From positions 1 through 7,065 of the forward strand of contig CABIVQ010000084.1 of assembly GCA_902362365.1 (NCBI GenBank): a DNA stretch of 7,065 nucleotides, read 5' to 3'. The position numbers were made by a program, and so were the translations under genes. Source of the stretch: Clostridiaceae bacterium (GTDB lineage Bacteria > Bacillota > Clostridia > Peptostreptococcales > Peptostreptococcaceae). The notes under the pieces are model-generated. The model was not told where the DNA came from, searched no databases, and was given only the letters and a program-made list of their open reading frames with translations. Shown in pieces: positions 1 to 6,745 of the stretch (positions within the stretch are counted from its first letter, which is position 1; every line of letters begins with the position of its first letter).

Positions 1-95
1 AAGACCCCAGGAAGACTACCTGGTTGATAGGTCGGAGGTGGAAGTGCAGTAATGTATGTAGCTTACCGATACTAATAGGTCGAGGACTTGACCAA
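1..95 (+). rRNA. 23S ribosomal RNA, 3' end (partial)
   Basis: This is the last ~95 nt of a 23S rRNA whose body lies upstream of the window. The stretch ending in ACTAATAGGTCGAGGACTTG is the conserved Firmicute 23S 3' terminus. A small CCAGG/CCTGG hairpin at about 7-23 and the GGTCGGAGGTGGAAGTGCAG segment (31-50) also fit domain VI. The exact mature 3' end is uncertain by a few bases. A 5S gene follows, as expected for a bacterial rRNA operon read on the + strand. Confidence 0.95.
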
Positions 96-232
96 ATTTA
101 AATGATGATTTAAGCAACGGGATATGAGCGGAGCGAAAAGACGTTGGCGCCATGAACGAAATGAATTTCATAAATGATATGCAGTTTTTAGAGTATTAAC
201 TCTAAAACTTAATATAAGTTAATCGAAAGATT
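96..232 (+). other. 23S-5S internal transcribed spacer with hairpin
   Basis: About 137 nt separate the 23S and 5S genes, with no tRNA. The clearest structure is a hairpin at 184-208: TTTTAGAG (186-193) pairs perfectly with CTCTAAAA (200-207) around a 6-nt loop, and an outer G184-C208 pair closes it past one bulged T. It lies about 25 nt before the 5S and has no T-run after it. It is therefore more likely a processing or spacing element than a terminator; that role is inferred. A moderately GC-rich patch (115-160) contrasts with the AT-rich rest of the spacer. Confidence 0.6.
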
Positions 233-350
<118 letters not shown>

Positions 351-376
351 AATCTTTTTTTATTGATAAAAATTAG

Positions 377-427
377 GAGTATAAATGTACTATTACTTTA
401 AGTAAGTACAATTTATGCTCTTTTTTA
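377..427 (+). terminator. Intrinsic terminator of the first rRNA operon
   Basis: A long stem-loop starts 26 nt after the 5S. GAGTATAAATGTACT (377-391) pairs with AGTACAATTTATGCTC (405-420) with one G-U pair and one bulge. The stem continues inward past a 2-nt bulge (392-393) as TACT/AGTA around a 3-nt loop (398-400). It is followed directly by a T-run (421-426). This is a convincing Rho-independent terminator for the rRNA transcript. Confidence 0.9.
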
Positions 428-498
428 TTTATCACTTTAATTTATAGTATCTATTGTATTCATACGGTTTTAATTAATTGATATTTTACCATCATATA

Positions 499-526
499 TT
501 GACAAAAATTTAAAGCATATAATAAT
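499..526 (+). promoter_or_regulatory. Probable promoter of the M29 aminopeptidase gene
   Basis: A perfect -35 hexamer TTGACA (499-504) is followed after 16 bp by AATAAT (521-526), within the overlapping string TATAATAAT (518-526). The better -10 hexamer TATAAT (518-523) would leave only 13 bp, so the 16-bp reading is preferred. It lies past the rRNA terminator and about 140 bp before the start codon, giving a long AT-rich leader. In so AT-rich a region, -10-like strings arise by chance; the TTGACA is the stronger part of the evidence. Confidence 0.5.
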
Positions 527-667
527 TATTAACTACTTTTTTAATATATATATATTCCGTACAAATTTTCTTTTATATAATAAATTAAATAATCAAAATA
601 ATATGTAGAGTTTAATAGTAAAAAGTTATACTATTGTAAATAGCTTATAATAAAAGGAGGATGGTGT

Positions 668-1798
668 ATGGCTGATCAAAGGTTAAATAAATTAGCAAAA
701 CTTTTAGTTGAATATTCTGTAGAAGTAAAAGAGGGCGATATTGTATATGTATGTGCTGATGAGGTAGCAACACCATGGGTTATAGAAGTTGTAAAAGAAG
801 CTACTAAAAAAGGTGCCCATGTAGAATACACATTAGAATCAGATGAGATAAAAGAAATTCAACTAAAGTATGGAAGTGAAAAACAGCTTAAGAGTGGCAA
901 TATGATATATGAATCTATATTAAGTAAAGCTGATGTATGGTTAACAGCTTGGGGGAATAGAAATACAAGGATGCTATCTAGGATAGATTCTAATAAATTA
1001 AAAATACATCAACAAGGAGCTAGTGTATGGAGAAAGATTTACTCAGATAGAACTGGTGATGGAAGCTTAAGATGGTGTGGGACTCAATATCCAACATATG
1101 CAGATGCACAAGAGGCTTCTATGAGTATGAGTGAGTATGAAGATTTTGTTTACGGAGCAGGATTATTAGATAGCGAAGATCCCGTGTCTGAATGGAAAAA
1201 AATAAGTAAAGAACAAGATCGATGGGTAAAATACTTAGACAGTAAAAGTAGCCTACATATAGTATCTGAAGGTACAGATATAATGATAGGAATAAATGGT
1301 AGAAAGTGGATAAATTGTGACGGAAAACAAAATTTCCCAGATGGTGAAATTTTCACATCGCCATTAGAGAATAACATTAATGGATATATAACATTTTCAT
1401 TTCCAGGAATATTTGCAGGTAGACAGATAGAAGGAATAAAACTTGAAGTTAAAGACGGTAAGGTTATTAATGCTTGGGCAAATAAGGGAGAAGAATTGCT
1501 AAAGTCATTGCTAGAGACTGATGAAGGATCAAGTTTCTTTGGAGAAGTAGCTATAGGAACTAATTACGGAATAAAGGATTTTACTTCAAATATGCTATTT
1601 GATGAAAAAATAGGTGGTACAGTACATATGGCAATAGGGGACTCAATGCCAGAAGCAGGAGGAAAAAATAAATCATCATTACATTGGGATATGCTTTGTG
1701 ATATGAGGAATGGTGGGAAAATATATGCTGATGGTGAGTTATTCTATGAAAATGGAAAATTTATAGATTCAATTCTAGAAAAGTACAATATAAAATAA
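668..1798 (+). CDS. M29-family (thermophilic/AmpS-type) metallo-aminopeptidase
   Basis: The 376-residue product is a soluble cytoplasmic aminopeptidase of peptidase family M29, which removes N-terminal residues from peptides using a two-metal centre; the length is normal for the family. The C-terminal half shows the expected metal ligands: E227 in PDGEIFTSP, E293 in FFGEVAIG, H320 in GTVHMAIG, and H339 and D341 in SSLHWDM. The N-terminal half (about 1-190) is the less conserved domain, beginning RLNKLAKLLVEYSVEVKEGD. There is no signal peptide or membrane segment. In family members known to me the residue seven after the first His is a Tyr thought to act in catalysis; here it is M327 (GDSMPEAGG). 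The ATG at 668 follows AGGAGG (655-660) by 7 nt; an ATG at 661 is out of frame. The gene is monocistronic, between the rRNA terminator and a convergent aminotransferase. Natural substrates cannot be read from sequence. Confidence 0.9.
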   Translation: MADQRLNKLAKLLVEYSVEVKEGDIVYVCADEVATPWVIEVVKEATKKGAHVEYTLESDEIKEIQLKYGSEKQLKSGNMIYESILSKADVWLTAWGNRNTRMLSRIDSNKLKIHQQGASVWRKIYSDRTGDGSLRWCGTQYPTYADAQEASMSMSEYEDFVYGAGLLDSEDPVSEWKKISKEQDRWVKYLDSKSSLHIVSEGTDIMIGINGRKWINCDGKQNFPDGEIFTSPLENNINGYITFSFPGIFAGRQIEGIKLEVKDGKVINAWANKGEELLKSLLETDEGSSFFGEVAIGTNYGIKDFTSNMLFDEKIGGTVHMAIGDSMPEAGGKNKSSLHWDMLCDMRNGGKIYADGELFYENGKFIDSILEKYNIK

Positions 1799-1828
1799 AA
1801 TCCTATAAACAAGTAAAATTTAATAGAT

Positions 1829-1877
1829 AAAAGGTAGTATCAATAAATTGTATAAATTCATTAATACTACCTTTTTT
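1829..1877. terminator. Bidirectional intrinsic terminator between convergent genes
   Basis: AAAAGGTAGTAT (1829-1840) pairs perfectly with ATACTACCTTTT (1864-1875), and the stem extends inward past one mismatch. T-runs occur on both strands: TTTTTT at 1872-1877 for + strand transcripts, and the complement of AAAA at 1829-1832 for - strand transcripts. It lies 30 bp after the peptidase stop codon and just past the aminotransferase stop codon, so it probably ends both. The + strand side, with the longer T-run, is likely the stronger. Confidence 0.85.
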
Positions 1878-1883
1878 ATTTAT

Positions 1884-3089
1884 TTAGTAATTATTAATAG
1901 TGTTTGGTTGCATTATATTTGAAATAAATACATTTAATCTGTCTAATGCCTCTAAAAAGTAATCTTCTTTACATGCATATGAGATACGAACATAATCATC
2001 AATACCAAAAGCTAGACCAGGTACAATAGCAACGTTATACTCTTCTAAAAATTTTTCACAAAATTCTATAGAAAAACTTTCTTTGTAATTAAACTTATCT
2101 TTTATTTTAGATAAATCTATGAACACATAGAATGCACCTTCAGGATATACATATTCGATATTAGGTATAGTATCTAACTTGGATGTTATCAAATCTCTTC
2201 TGTATTTATATGTTCTTACCATATTATTTATATCATCACTACACTGTTTTAATGCGCCATAACCTATGTATTGTGATGTTAAAGAAGGATGAGATACGAG
2301 ATGACCTTGGATAGCATTTATACCTTTTGCTATTTCTTTATTAGATGCAGAGTATCCTAACCTAACACCTGTCATAGCAGCAGATTTAGCAAATCCGTTT
2401 ATAGTTATAGTAATATCTTTTATTTCATCACTTAAAGATGCAACCGATACAAATTTATCTGTATAACATATCTTTTCATAAATTTCATCTGCTAGTATAT
2501 ATATATTATGTTTTAAACATATATTTGCAATATCAATCAATTCTTCTTTTTTATAAACAGCCCCTGTTGGATTAGAAGGATTAGTTAAAATAAGAAGCTT
2601 AGTTTTATCTGTTATATATTTTTCTAATAATTCTCCTGTTAACTTGAAGTCGTTATCTTTTTCGGTTTCAATAGGTACTGGAACTGCATTTACAATTTTA
2701 GTCATTTCAGAATAACTTACCCAATATGGTTTAGGAAGTAAAACCTCATCCCCTGGATTAGTAACGGCTAATAAAGTATTAGTAATAGCATGTTTTGCGC
2801 CATTAGATACAACTATTTCATCTATAGAATAGTTACAATTATTTTCACTTAAAAGCTTTTTACAAATCTCTTCTCTTAAAATTTTAATTCCAGAAACTAA
2901 GTTGTATTTTGTCTCATTATTATTAAGAGAATCTATTCCGACTGATTTAGCTTTTTCTGGAACGTTAAAATCTGGCTCCCCTATGCTAAGATTAATAATA
3001 TCTCTTCCTAAGTTTTTTAATTCGCTCACCTTTGAACTAATTCCGATAGTTACTGATGGAGTAATAGATGATAATCTATTAGATAACAT
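1884..3089 (-). CDS. aspC: Class I PLP-dependent aminotransferase (aspartate aminotransferase-like)
   Basis: The 401-residue product is a fold-type I aminotransferase that moves an amino group between an amino acid and a 2-oxo acid through pyridoxal phosphate. It shows the usual motif order: INLSIGEPDF (residues 32-41), SNGAKH (95-100), PYW (121-123), NPSNPTG (170-176, with N173 contacting the cofactor), DEIY (201-204, D201 to the pyridine nitrogen), the Schiff-base K235 in NGFAKSAAMTGVRLGY, R243, and R368 in VRIS, which binds the substrate carboxylate. Ala234 precedes the lysine where Ser is common, and V242 sits where Trp is common (GWRxGY). Aspartate specificity is inferred by similarity to the AspB/AspC-like subgroup; alanine, aromatic or other substrates remain possible. 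The start (CAT at 3087-3089) is preceded on the coding strand by AAAGGGGGG (3095-3103), 5 nt away. It converges with the peptidase, diverges from nrdDG, and runs opposite to both rRNA operons. Confidence 0.9.
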   Translation of the reverse strand: MLSNRLSSITPSVTIGISSKVSELKNLGRDIINLSIGEPDFNVPEKAKSVGIDSLNNNETKYNLVSGIKILREEICKKLLSENNCNYSIDEIVVSNGAKHAITNTLLAVTNPGDEVLLPKPYWVSYSEMTKIVNAVPVPIETEKDNDFKLTGELLEKYITDKTKLLILTNPSNPTGAVYKKEELIDIANICLKHNIYILADEIYEKICYTDKFVSVASLSDEIKDITITINGFAKSAAMTGVRLGYSASNKEIAKGINAIQGHLVSHPSLTSQYIGYGALKQCSDDINNMVRTYKYRRDLITSKLDTIPNIEYVYPEGAFYVFIDLSKIKDKFNYKESFSIEFCEKFLEEYNVAIVPGLAFGIDDYVRISYACKEDYFLEALDRLNVFISNIMQPNTINNY

Positions 3090-3189
3090 AAAATCCCCCC
3101 TTTGAATTGTATATTTAATATGTTATACGAAAATTCAGGAAAAACATACTCTAAATTTGAAAATAAGTAAATTCCTGTTTTAATAAAAG

Positions 3190-3212
3190 TATTTAGTTAA
3201 ATTGGCTAAATA
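3190..3212. repeat. Inverted repeat TATTTAG-N9-CTAAATA
   Basis: A perfect 7-bp inverted repeat (3190-3196 and 3206-3212) flanks a 9-bp centre, TTAAATTGG, that is itself partly symmetric (AA/TT at 3199-3200 and 3202-3203). As DNA this is the form of an operator for a dimeric regulator. It lies about 100 bp upstream of the aminotransferase start and 230 bp upstream of nrdD, so the aminotransferase is the likelier target. No regulator is named, and chance is possible in AT-rich sequence. Confidence 0.35.
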
Positions 3213-3259
3213 AGTTAATGATAGTATATGTTTTGCTAAAAGATCAATACTAATAATCT

Positions 3260-3307
3260 CAATACACTAATATTTATAAGAAAAAAGTATATATTTGAAG
3301 TGTATTG
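3260..3307. repeat. Long interrupted inverted repeat upstream of nrdD
   Basis: CAATACACT (3260-3268) is repeated perfectly inverted as AGTGTATTG (3299-3307). Between them AATATTTATA (3269-3278) can pair with TATATATT (3288-3295) with one unpaired base, leaving a loop of about 9 nt. The whole can form a stem of about 17 pairs. There is no T-run on either side, so it is not a standard terminator. It could be an operator pair or a structured RNA if transcription starts upstream of it. Confidence 0.4.
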
Positions 3308-3377
3308 AAGTATATAGGTGAAAAATATAATTAAGTATAAAATAAAATCTTAAATAAAGATATATATATATTTATAT

Positions 3378-3393
3378 ATACAATATATAGTGT
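3378..3393 (+). promoter_or_regulatory. NrdR box 1 (distal)
   Basis: The 16-mer ATACAATATATAGTGT fits the known NrdR box consensus acaCwAtATaTwGtgt at all but one position (T for C at position 2). It lies 50 bp upstream of the nrdD start codon and over the likely -35 region. NrdR is a zinc-ribbon/ATP-cone repressor of ribonucleotide reductase genes. Its target being nrdD, and a second box being present, make this assignment strong, though the consensus is recalled rather than searched. Confidence 0.8.
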
Positions 3394-3397
3394 CTAC

Positions 3398-3411
3398 TAT
3401 AAAACTATGAT
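3398..3411 (+). promoter_or_regulatory. Candidate -10 region of the nrdDG promoter
   Basis: Two overlapping choices lie between the NrdR boxes: TATAAA (3398-3403) and TATGAT (3406-3411). Neither has a good TTGACA-like -35; the -35 position falls in the TA-rich tract or within NrdR box 1. Either choice puts the transcription start at about 3409-3419, at or inside NrdR box 2, which is a geometry that fits repression. Which -10 is used cannot be decided from sequence. Confidence 0.4.
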
Positions 3412-3425
3412 ACAATATATGGTGA
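3410..3425 (+). promoter_or_regulatory. NrdR box 2 (proximal)
   Basis: ATACAATATATGGTGA is identical to box 1 at 14 of 16 positions and starts exactly 32 bp after it, about three helical turns. Paired NrdR boxes on the same DNA face at roughly this spacing are typical of NrdR-controlled promoters. It ends just before the nrdD ribosome-binding site (3427-3434) and would overlap the transcription start. Confidence 0.75.
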
Positions 3426-3443
3426 TAAAGGGGGCGTTTCATA

Positions 3444-5792
3444 ATGATTAAATTTGTAAAGAAAAGGGATGGAAGGATTATACCTTTCAATGAAGATAGG
3501 ATAACTAGAGCTATTTTTCTAGCAGCTGAGAAAGTTGCGAAGAAAGAAGAAGAAGTTCCAGATTATAATCTATCAGAACAGTTAACTCAAGAAGTTATAA
3601 GAGTATTGAATTCTAAATATACAGATTCTATACCTGGAGTAGAGGATATACAGGATGTAGTTATAAAAGTATTAATAGAAACTGGGCATGCAAAAACTAG
3701 TGAAGAATACATTATATATAGAACTGAGAGAAGTAGAATCAGAAATTCAAAAACAAGATTAATGAAAGCGATAGAAGAAATTACTTTTGAAGACGCTAGT
3801 GATGCAGATATAAAAAGGGAGAATGCTAACATAGATGGGAATACTGCCATGGGAACAATGCTTCAATATGGAAGTGCTGTATCTAAAGAGTTCTGCAAGA
3901 CTCATATATTAAAACCAGAGCACTCATACGCTCATGATAATGGAGACATACATATACACGACATGGATTTTTTTAATATGGGAACATTGACTTGCTGCCA
4001 AATTGACCTTAAAAAACTTTTCGAAGGTGGATTTTCAACTGGTCATGGTTTTTTAAGAGAACCAAATGACATAATGAGTTATGGAGCACTGGCCGCTATA
4101 GCAATTCAAAGTAATCAAAATGATCAACATGGAGGTCAAAGTATACCTTTTTTTGATTATGGATTAGCTAAGGGAGTATATAAGACATTTAGAAAGTTAT
4201 ATATATCTAATATGTCAAAGGCATTAAAACTATTTAAGGATATAGATAACAAAGAAGCTATAAAAAATATCGTTTGTAAGATAGAAGATGAAAATTTAAA
4301 GCTGGGATTAGAGAAAAATGAGTATTATATAAATAAGGAAAAAGAAATTCTAAAGGAAGAATTTAATATAGATGAAGATATAGCTAAAAAGATACAAGAT
4401 TTTGCTTATAATGAGGCATATGAAGAAACCGATAGACAAACATACCAATCAATGGAAGGGTTTATACACAATTTAAACACTATGCACTCGAGAGCAGGAG
4501 CTCAAGTGCCTTTTTCTAGTGTGAATTTTGGTACTGATACATCAGAAGAAGGTAGAATGATTAGTAAGAATTTATTATTGTGTTTAGAGCGTGGGTTAGG
4601 GGATGGAGAAACACCTATATTTCCGATATTGATATTTAAGGTAAAAGAAGGTATAAATTTAAACCCAGGAGATCCTAATTATGACTTATTTAAACTATCT
4701 TGTAAAGTGTCAGCTAAGAGATTATTCCCGAACTTTAGTTTTTTAGATGCTCCTTTTAATGCAAAATATTATAAGGAAGGTCATCCAGAAACTGAAGCTA
4801 CATATATGGGATGTAGAACTAGAGTTTTGAGTAATGTTTGTGGAGAAGAAGTTGTTAATGGTAGAGGTAATTTATCATTTACAACTATTAACTTGCCTAG
4901 ATTAGGTATAAAACATGGAATGATAAATAATAGAGAGGCAAACCTAGATGGGTTCTTTAAAGAATTAGATGAAAAAATAGACTTAGTTATAGATCAACTA
5001 CTGGAAAGGATGGAGGTTCAAGGTAATAAGAAAATGAAGAACTTTCCATTCTTAATGGGTCAAGGTATATGGTTGGGCTCTGACCATCTAGGTCCAGAAG
5101 ATAGATTAAAAGAAGTAATAAAACAAGGAACGCTAACAGTAGGGTTTATAGGATTAGCAGAGTGTTTAATTGGGCTTATAGGAAAACATCATGGTGAAAG
5201 TAAAGAAGCTCAAGAATTAGGTATAAAAATAATATCACATATGAGAGATAGAATGGATGAAGCTAGCGATAAGTATAAGTTAAACTTTTCATTAATAGCA
5301 ACGCCAGCAGAGGGGCTTTCAGGTAGATTTACTTCTATAGACAAAGCCTTATATGGCATTATAGAAGGAATAACAGATAAAGAGTACTATACTAATTCTT
5401 TCCATGTTCCGGTTTATTATAAAATAAGTGCCTTTGAAAAAATAAGAATAGAGGCACCTTATCATGAATTTACTAATGCAGGTCATATCACCTATGTAGA
5501 GTTAGATGGAGATCCTACAAATAATGTAGAAGCATTTGAAACAATAATAAGAGCTATGAAAGAGTTAGGAATAGGATATGGTAGTATAAATCATCCTGTA
5601 GATAGAGACCCTATTTGCAAATACTCAGGAATTATTGAAGGCAGTATATGTCCTGCTTGTGGTAGAAATGAAGAAATAAGTGACATTAAGTTTGAAAGGA
5701 TAAGAAGAATAACAGGATATTTAGTAGGAACAGTTGATAGATTTAATAATGCAAAAAGAGCAGAGGTACGTGATAGAGTAAAGCATATATGA
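3444..5792 (+). CDS. nrdD: Anaerobic ribonucleoside-triphosphate reductase (class III, glycyl radical)
   Basis: The 782-residue product reduces ribonucleoside triphosphates to dNTPs without oxygen, using a glycyl radical made by NrdG. Residues 1 to ~95 are an ATP-cone (KFVKKRDGRIIPFNEDRI), the site of dATP/ATP overall activity control. The catalytic glycyl-radical barrel follows, with C184 in GTLTCCQIDL as one active-site Cys and C457 in YMGCR as the likely thiyl-radical Cys; M455 two residues before it is conserved in the class. Residues ~250-325 are a lysine/glutamate-rich, probably helical stretch. The C terminus has a zinc-binding region (C725, C736, C739) and the glycyl-radical loop RRITGYLVG with radical G758. 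Only three Cys are seen; D722 sits where the fourth would be expected. The ATG follows AAAGGGGG (3427-3434) by 9 nt. nrdG starts 19 nt after the stop. Two NrdR-like boxes lie upstream. The frame is intact. Confidence 0.97.
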   Translation: MIKFVKKRDGRIIPFNEDRITRAIFLAAEKVAKKEEEVPDYNLSEQLTQEVIRVLNSKYTDSIPGVEDIQDVVIKVLIETGHAKTSEEYIIYRTERSRIRNSKTRLMKAIEEITFEDASDADIKRENANIDGNTAMGTMLQYGSAVSKEFCKTHILKPEHSYAHDNGDIHIHDMDFFNMGTLTCCQIDLKKLFEGGFSTGHGFLREPNDIMSYGALAAIAIQSNQNDQHGGQSIPFFDYGLAKGVYKTFRKLYISNMSKALKLFKDIDNKEAIKNIVCKIEDENLKLGLEKNEYYINKEKEILKEEFNIDEDIAKKIQDFAYNEAYEETDRQTYQSMEGFIHNLNTMHSRAGAQVPFSSVNFGTDTSEEGRMISKNLLLCLERGLGDGETPIFPILIFKVKEGINLNPGDPNYDLFKLSCKVSAKRLFPNFSFLDAPFNAKYYKEGHPETEATYMGCRTRVLSNVCGEEVVNGRGNLSFTTINLPRLGIKHGMINNREANLDGFFKELDEKIDLVIDQLLERMEVQGNKKMKNFPFLMGQGIWLGSDHLGPEDRLKEVIKQGTLTVGFIGLAECLIGLIGKHHGESKEAQELGIKIISHMRDRMDEASDKYKLNFSLIATPAEGLSGRFTSIDKALYGIIEGITDKEYYTNSFHVPVYYKISAFEKIRIEAPYHEFTNAGHITYVELDGDPTNNVEAFETIIRAMKELGIGYGSINHPVDRDPICKYSGIIEGSICPACGRNEEISDIKFERIRRITGYLVGTVDRFNNAKRAEVRDRVKHI

Positions 5793-5811
5793 TTTAAATG
5801 GAGGCGGTATT

Positions 5812-6351
5812 ATGGAATTAAGGGTGGCATCGCCTACTACTTTTGATAGTATAGTAGATGGACCAGGCCTGAGAATGGTAATTTGGACTCAAGGTTGCAT
5901 CCATAATTGTGCTGGATGTCATAACCCACAAACACACTCTTTAAATGGTGGATATAAATTAGAGGTTAATGAGGTTATAGATATAATTAGAAATTTAAAA
6001 CTTCAAAAAGGAATTACTTTATCAGGGGGGGAGCCATTCTTACAATCAGAAGTACTAGAATTAATTGCAAAAGAAGCTAAAAGAAATAAATTAGATGTAT
6101 GGGCTTATACAGGGTTTACTTTTGAAGAATTGTTAGAACAAGAGGATAAAGATTATAATGATAGGATCAAATTGCTTAATCAAATAGATGTTTTAGTTGA
6201 TGGAAAATTTGAATTAAGTAAAAGAGATATAAGTCTAAAATTTAGAGGTTCATATAATCAGAGAATAATAGATGTTCAAAGGAGCTTAAAAGAAAATGAT
6301 ATTATTTTAAAATATGAATATATGGATGAGGTATTATCCATTGCAAAATAA
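5812..6351 (+). CDS. nrdG: Anaerobic ribonucleotide reductase-activating protein (radical SAM)
   Basis: The 179-residue product is the NrdG activase. It uses a [4Fe-4S] cluster and S-adenosylmethionine to make a 5'-deoxyadenosyl radical that abstracts hydrogen from the glycine of NrdD. The cluster motif is C29-x3-C33-x2-C36 in QGCIHNCAGCHNP, and the SAM-binding SGGEP is at residues 71-75. DVLVDGKFE (126-134) and the KFRGSYNQRIIDV stretch (143-155) are typical of NrdG. The size is normal for the family. The ATG follows GGAGG (5800-5804) by 7 nt, 19 nt after the nrdD stop, so the two are surely co-transcribed and share the NrdR control. The SGGEP codons contain an uninterrupted run of seven G (6025-6031), unusual in such AT-rich DNA. 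A terminator lies 75 bp downstream. Confidence 0.96.
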   Translation: MELRVASPTTFDSIVDGPGLRMVIWTQGCIHNCAGCHNPQTHSLNGGYKLEVNEVIDIIRNLKLQKGITLSGGEPFLQSEVLELIAKEAKRNKLDVWAYTGFTFEELLEQEDKDYNDRIKLLNQIDVLVDGKFELSKRDISLKFRGSYNQRIIDVQRSLKENDIILKYEYMDEVLSIAK

Positions 6352-6425
6352 ACTAATGTTATATTAATAAAGTTATTGAAGAGATAAGTATATATTTTAT
6401 TAATAAGATTAGTTAGATATATTAT

Positions 6426-6476
6426 AAAAACCTAGATATTAACCTAAAAAGGTGATTAACATCTAGGTTTTTATTT
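6426..6476 (+). terminator. Intrinsic terminator of nrdDG
   Basis: AAAAACCTAGATATTAA (6426-6442) pairs with TTAACATCTAGGTTTTT (6456-6472) with one A-C mismatch, and a further CC/GG pair can form inside (6443-6444, 6451-6452). The T-run is TTTTT at 6468-6472, followed by ATTT. The A-run on the 5' side would also give a T-run on the opposite strand, but no - strand gene ends here. Confidence 0.85.
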
Positions 6477-6691
6477 ATATAATGAATAATTATTTGATAA
6501 AAAATGTATAGTAAGAGAGGTAATCTTCTATCTATATTACAAGATAAAATTTATTAATGATGAAAATAAATAAAGATTAAATTTAGAGGTTGATACTATA
6601 GATTTGATGGAAGAAGCTTTTTATTTACATATTGTTACTTAGAATAAGAAATATAGATTAAAAAATATAATGTTAATAAATACTTTGATAA

Positions 6692-6700
6692 TGTGGATAA
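6692..6700 (-). promoter_or_regulatory. DnaA-box 9-mer, copy 1
   Basis: TGTGGATAA here is TTATCCACA on the opposite strand, a perfect match to the canonical DnaA box. It lies about 110 bp upstream of the rRNA promoter -35. Binding is inferred from the match only. Confidence 0.4.
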
Positions 6701-6745
6701 AATAGGGTTGATACAGTTAGAATCTATAAGTGAAGTTGTAAATAA

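Larger units (their letters stand above)
3090..3443. other. Divergent intergenic regulatory region (aminotransferase / nrdD)
   Basis: These 354 bp contain no plausible gene; stops are dense in all frames. From left to right they hold the aminotransferase ribosome-binding site (3095-3103), a possible - strand -10 box (TATAAC on that strand, 3122-3127) without a convincing -35, an inverted repeat at 3190-3212, a second longer one at 3260-3307, an alternating TA tract at 3361-3380, and the NrdR-like box pair with the nrdD promoter and ribosome-binding site (AAAGGGGG, 3427-3434). I see no T-box specifier/antiterminator and no recognisable riboswitch. Confidence 0.6.

Noticed and set aside
646..651. 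TATAAT just before the peptidase ribosome-binding site as the promoter
   Set aside because: Transcription would start at about 658, inside the AGGAGG, removing the ribosome-binding site; there is also no -35 at the right distance.
661..663. ATG at 661 as the peptidase start codon
   Set aside because: It is out of frame with the peptidase and directly abuts the Shine-Dalgarno sequence; the ATG at 668 is correctly spaced and in frame.
1150..1377. Open frame on the - strand inside the M29 peptidase gene
   Set aside because: It lies wholly within a well-supported gene with conserved metal-binding motifs, has no ribosome-binding site, and gives a peptide resembling no family I know.
2902..3105. 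Open frame on the + strand opposite the aminotransferase N-terminus
   Set aside because: It is antisense to conserved aminotransferase motifs and lacks a ribosome-binding site.
3136..3177. CAGGAA...TTCCTG inverted pair
   Set aside because: Only 6 bp per arm with 30 bp between and no supporting symmetry; likely chance.
3361..3380. Alternating TA tract as a third NrdR box
   Set aside because: It lacks the C and GTG positions of the consensus and is not in register with the 32-bp spacing of the two real candidates; simple AT repeat is enough to explain it.
3090..3443. T-box or other riboswitch in front of the aminotransferase or nrdD
   Set aside because: No T-box signature sequence, no antiterminator/terminator pair and no T-run hairpin is present before either start codon.
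3587..3850. Open frame on the - strand inside nrdD
   Set aside because: It is antisense to nrdD coding sequence with no independent signals; the hydrophobic composition comes from the complement of charged codons.
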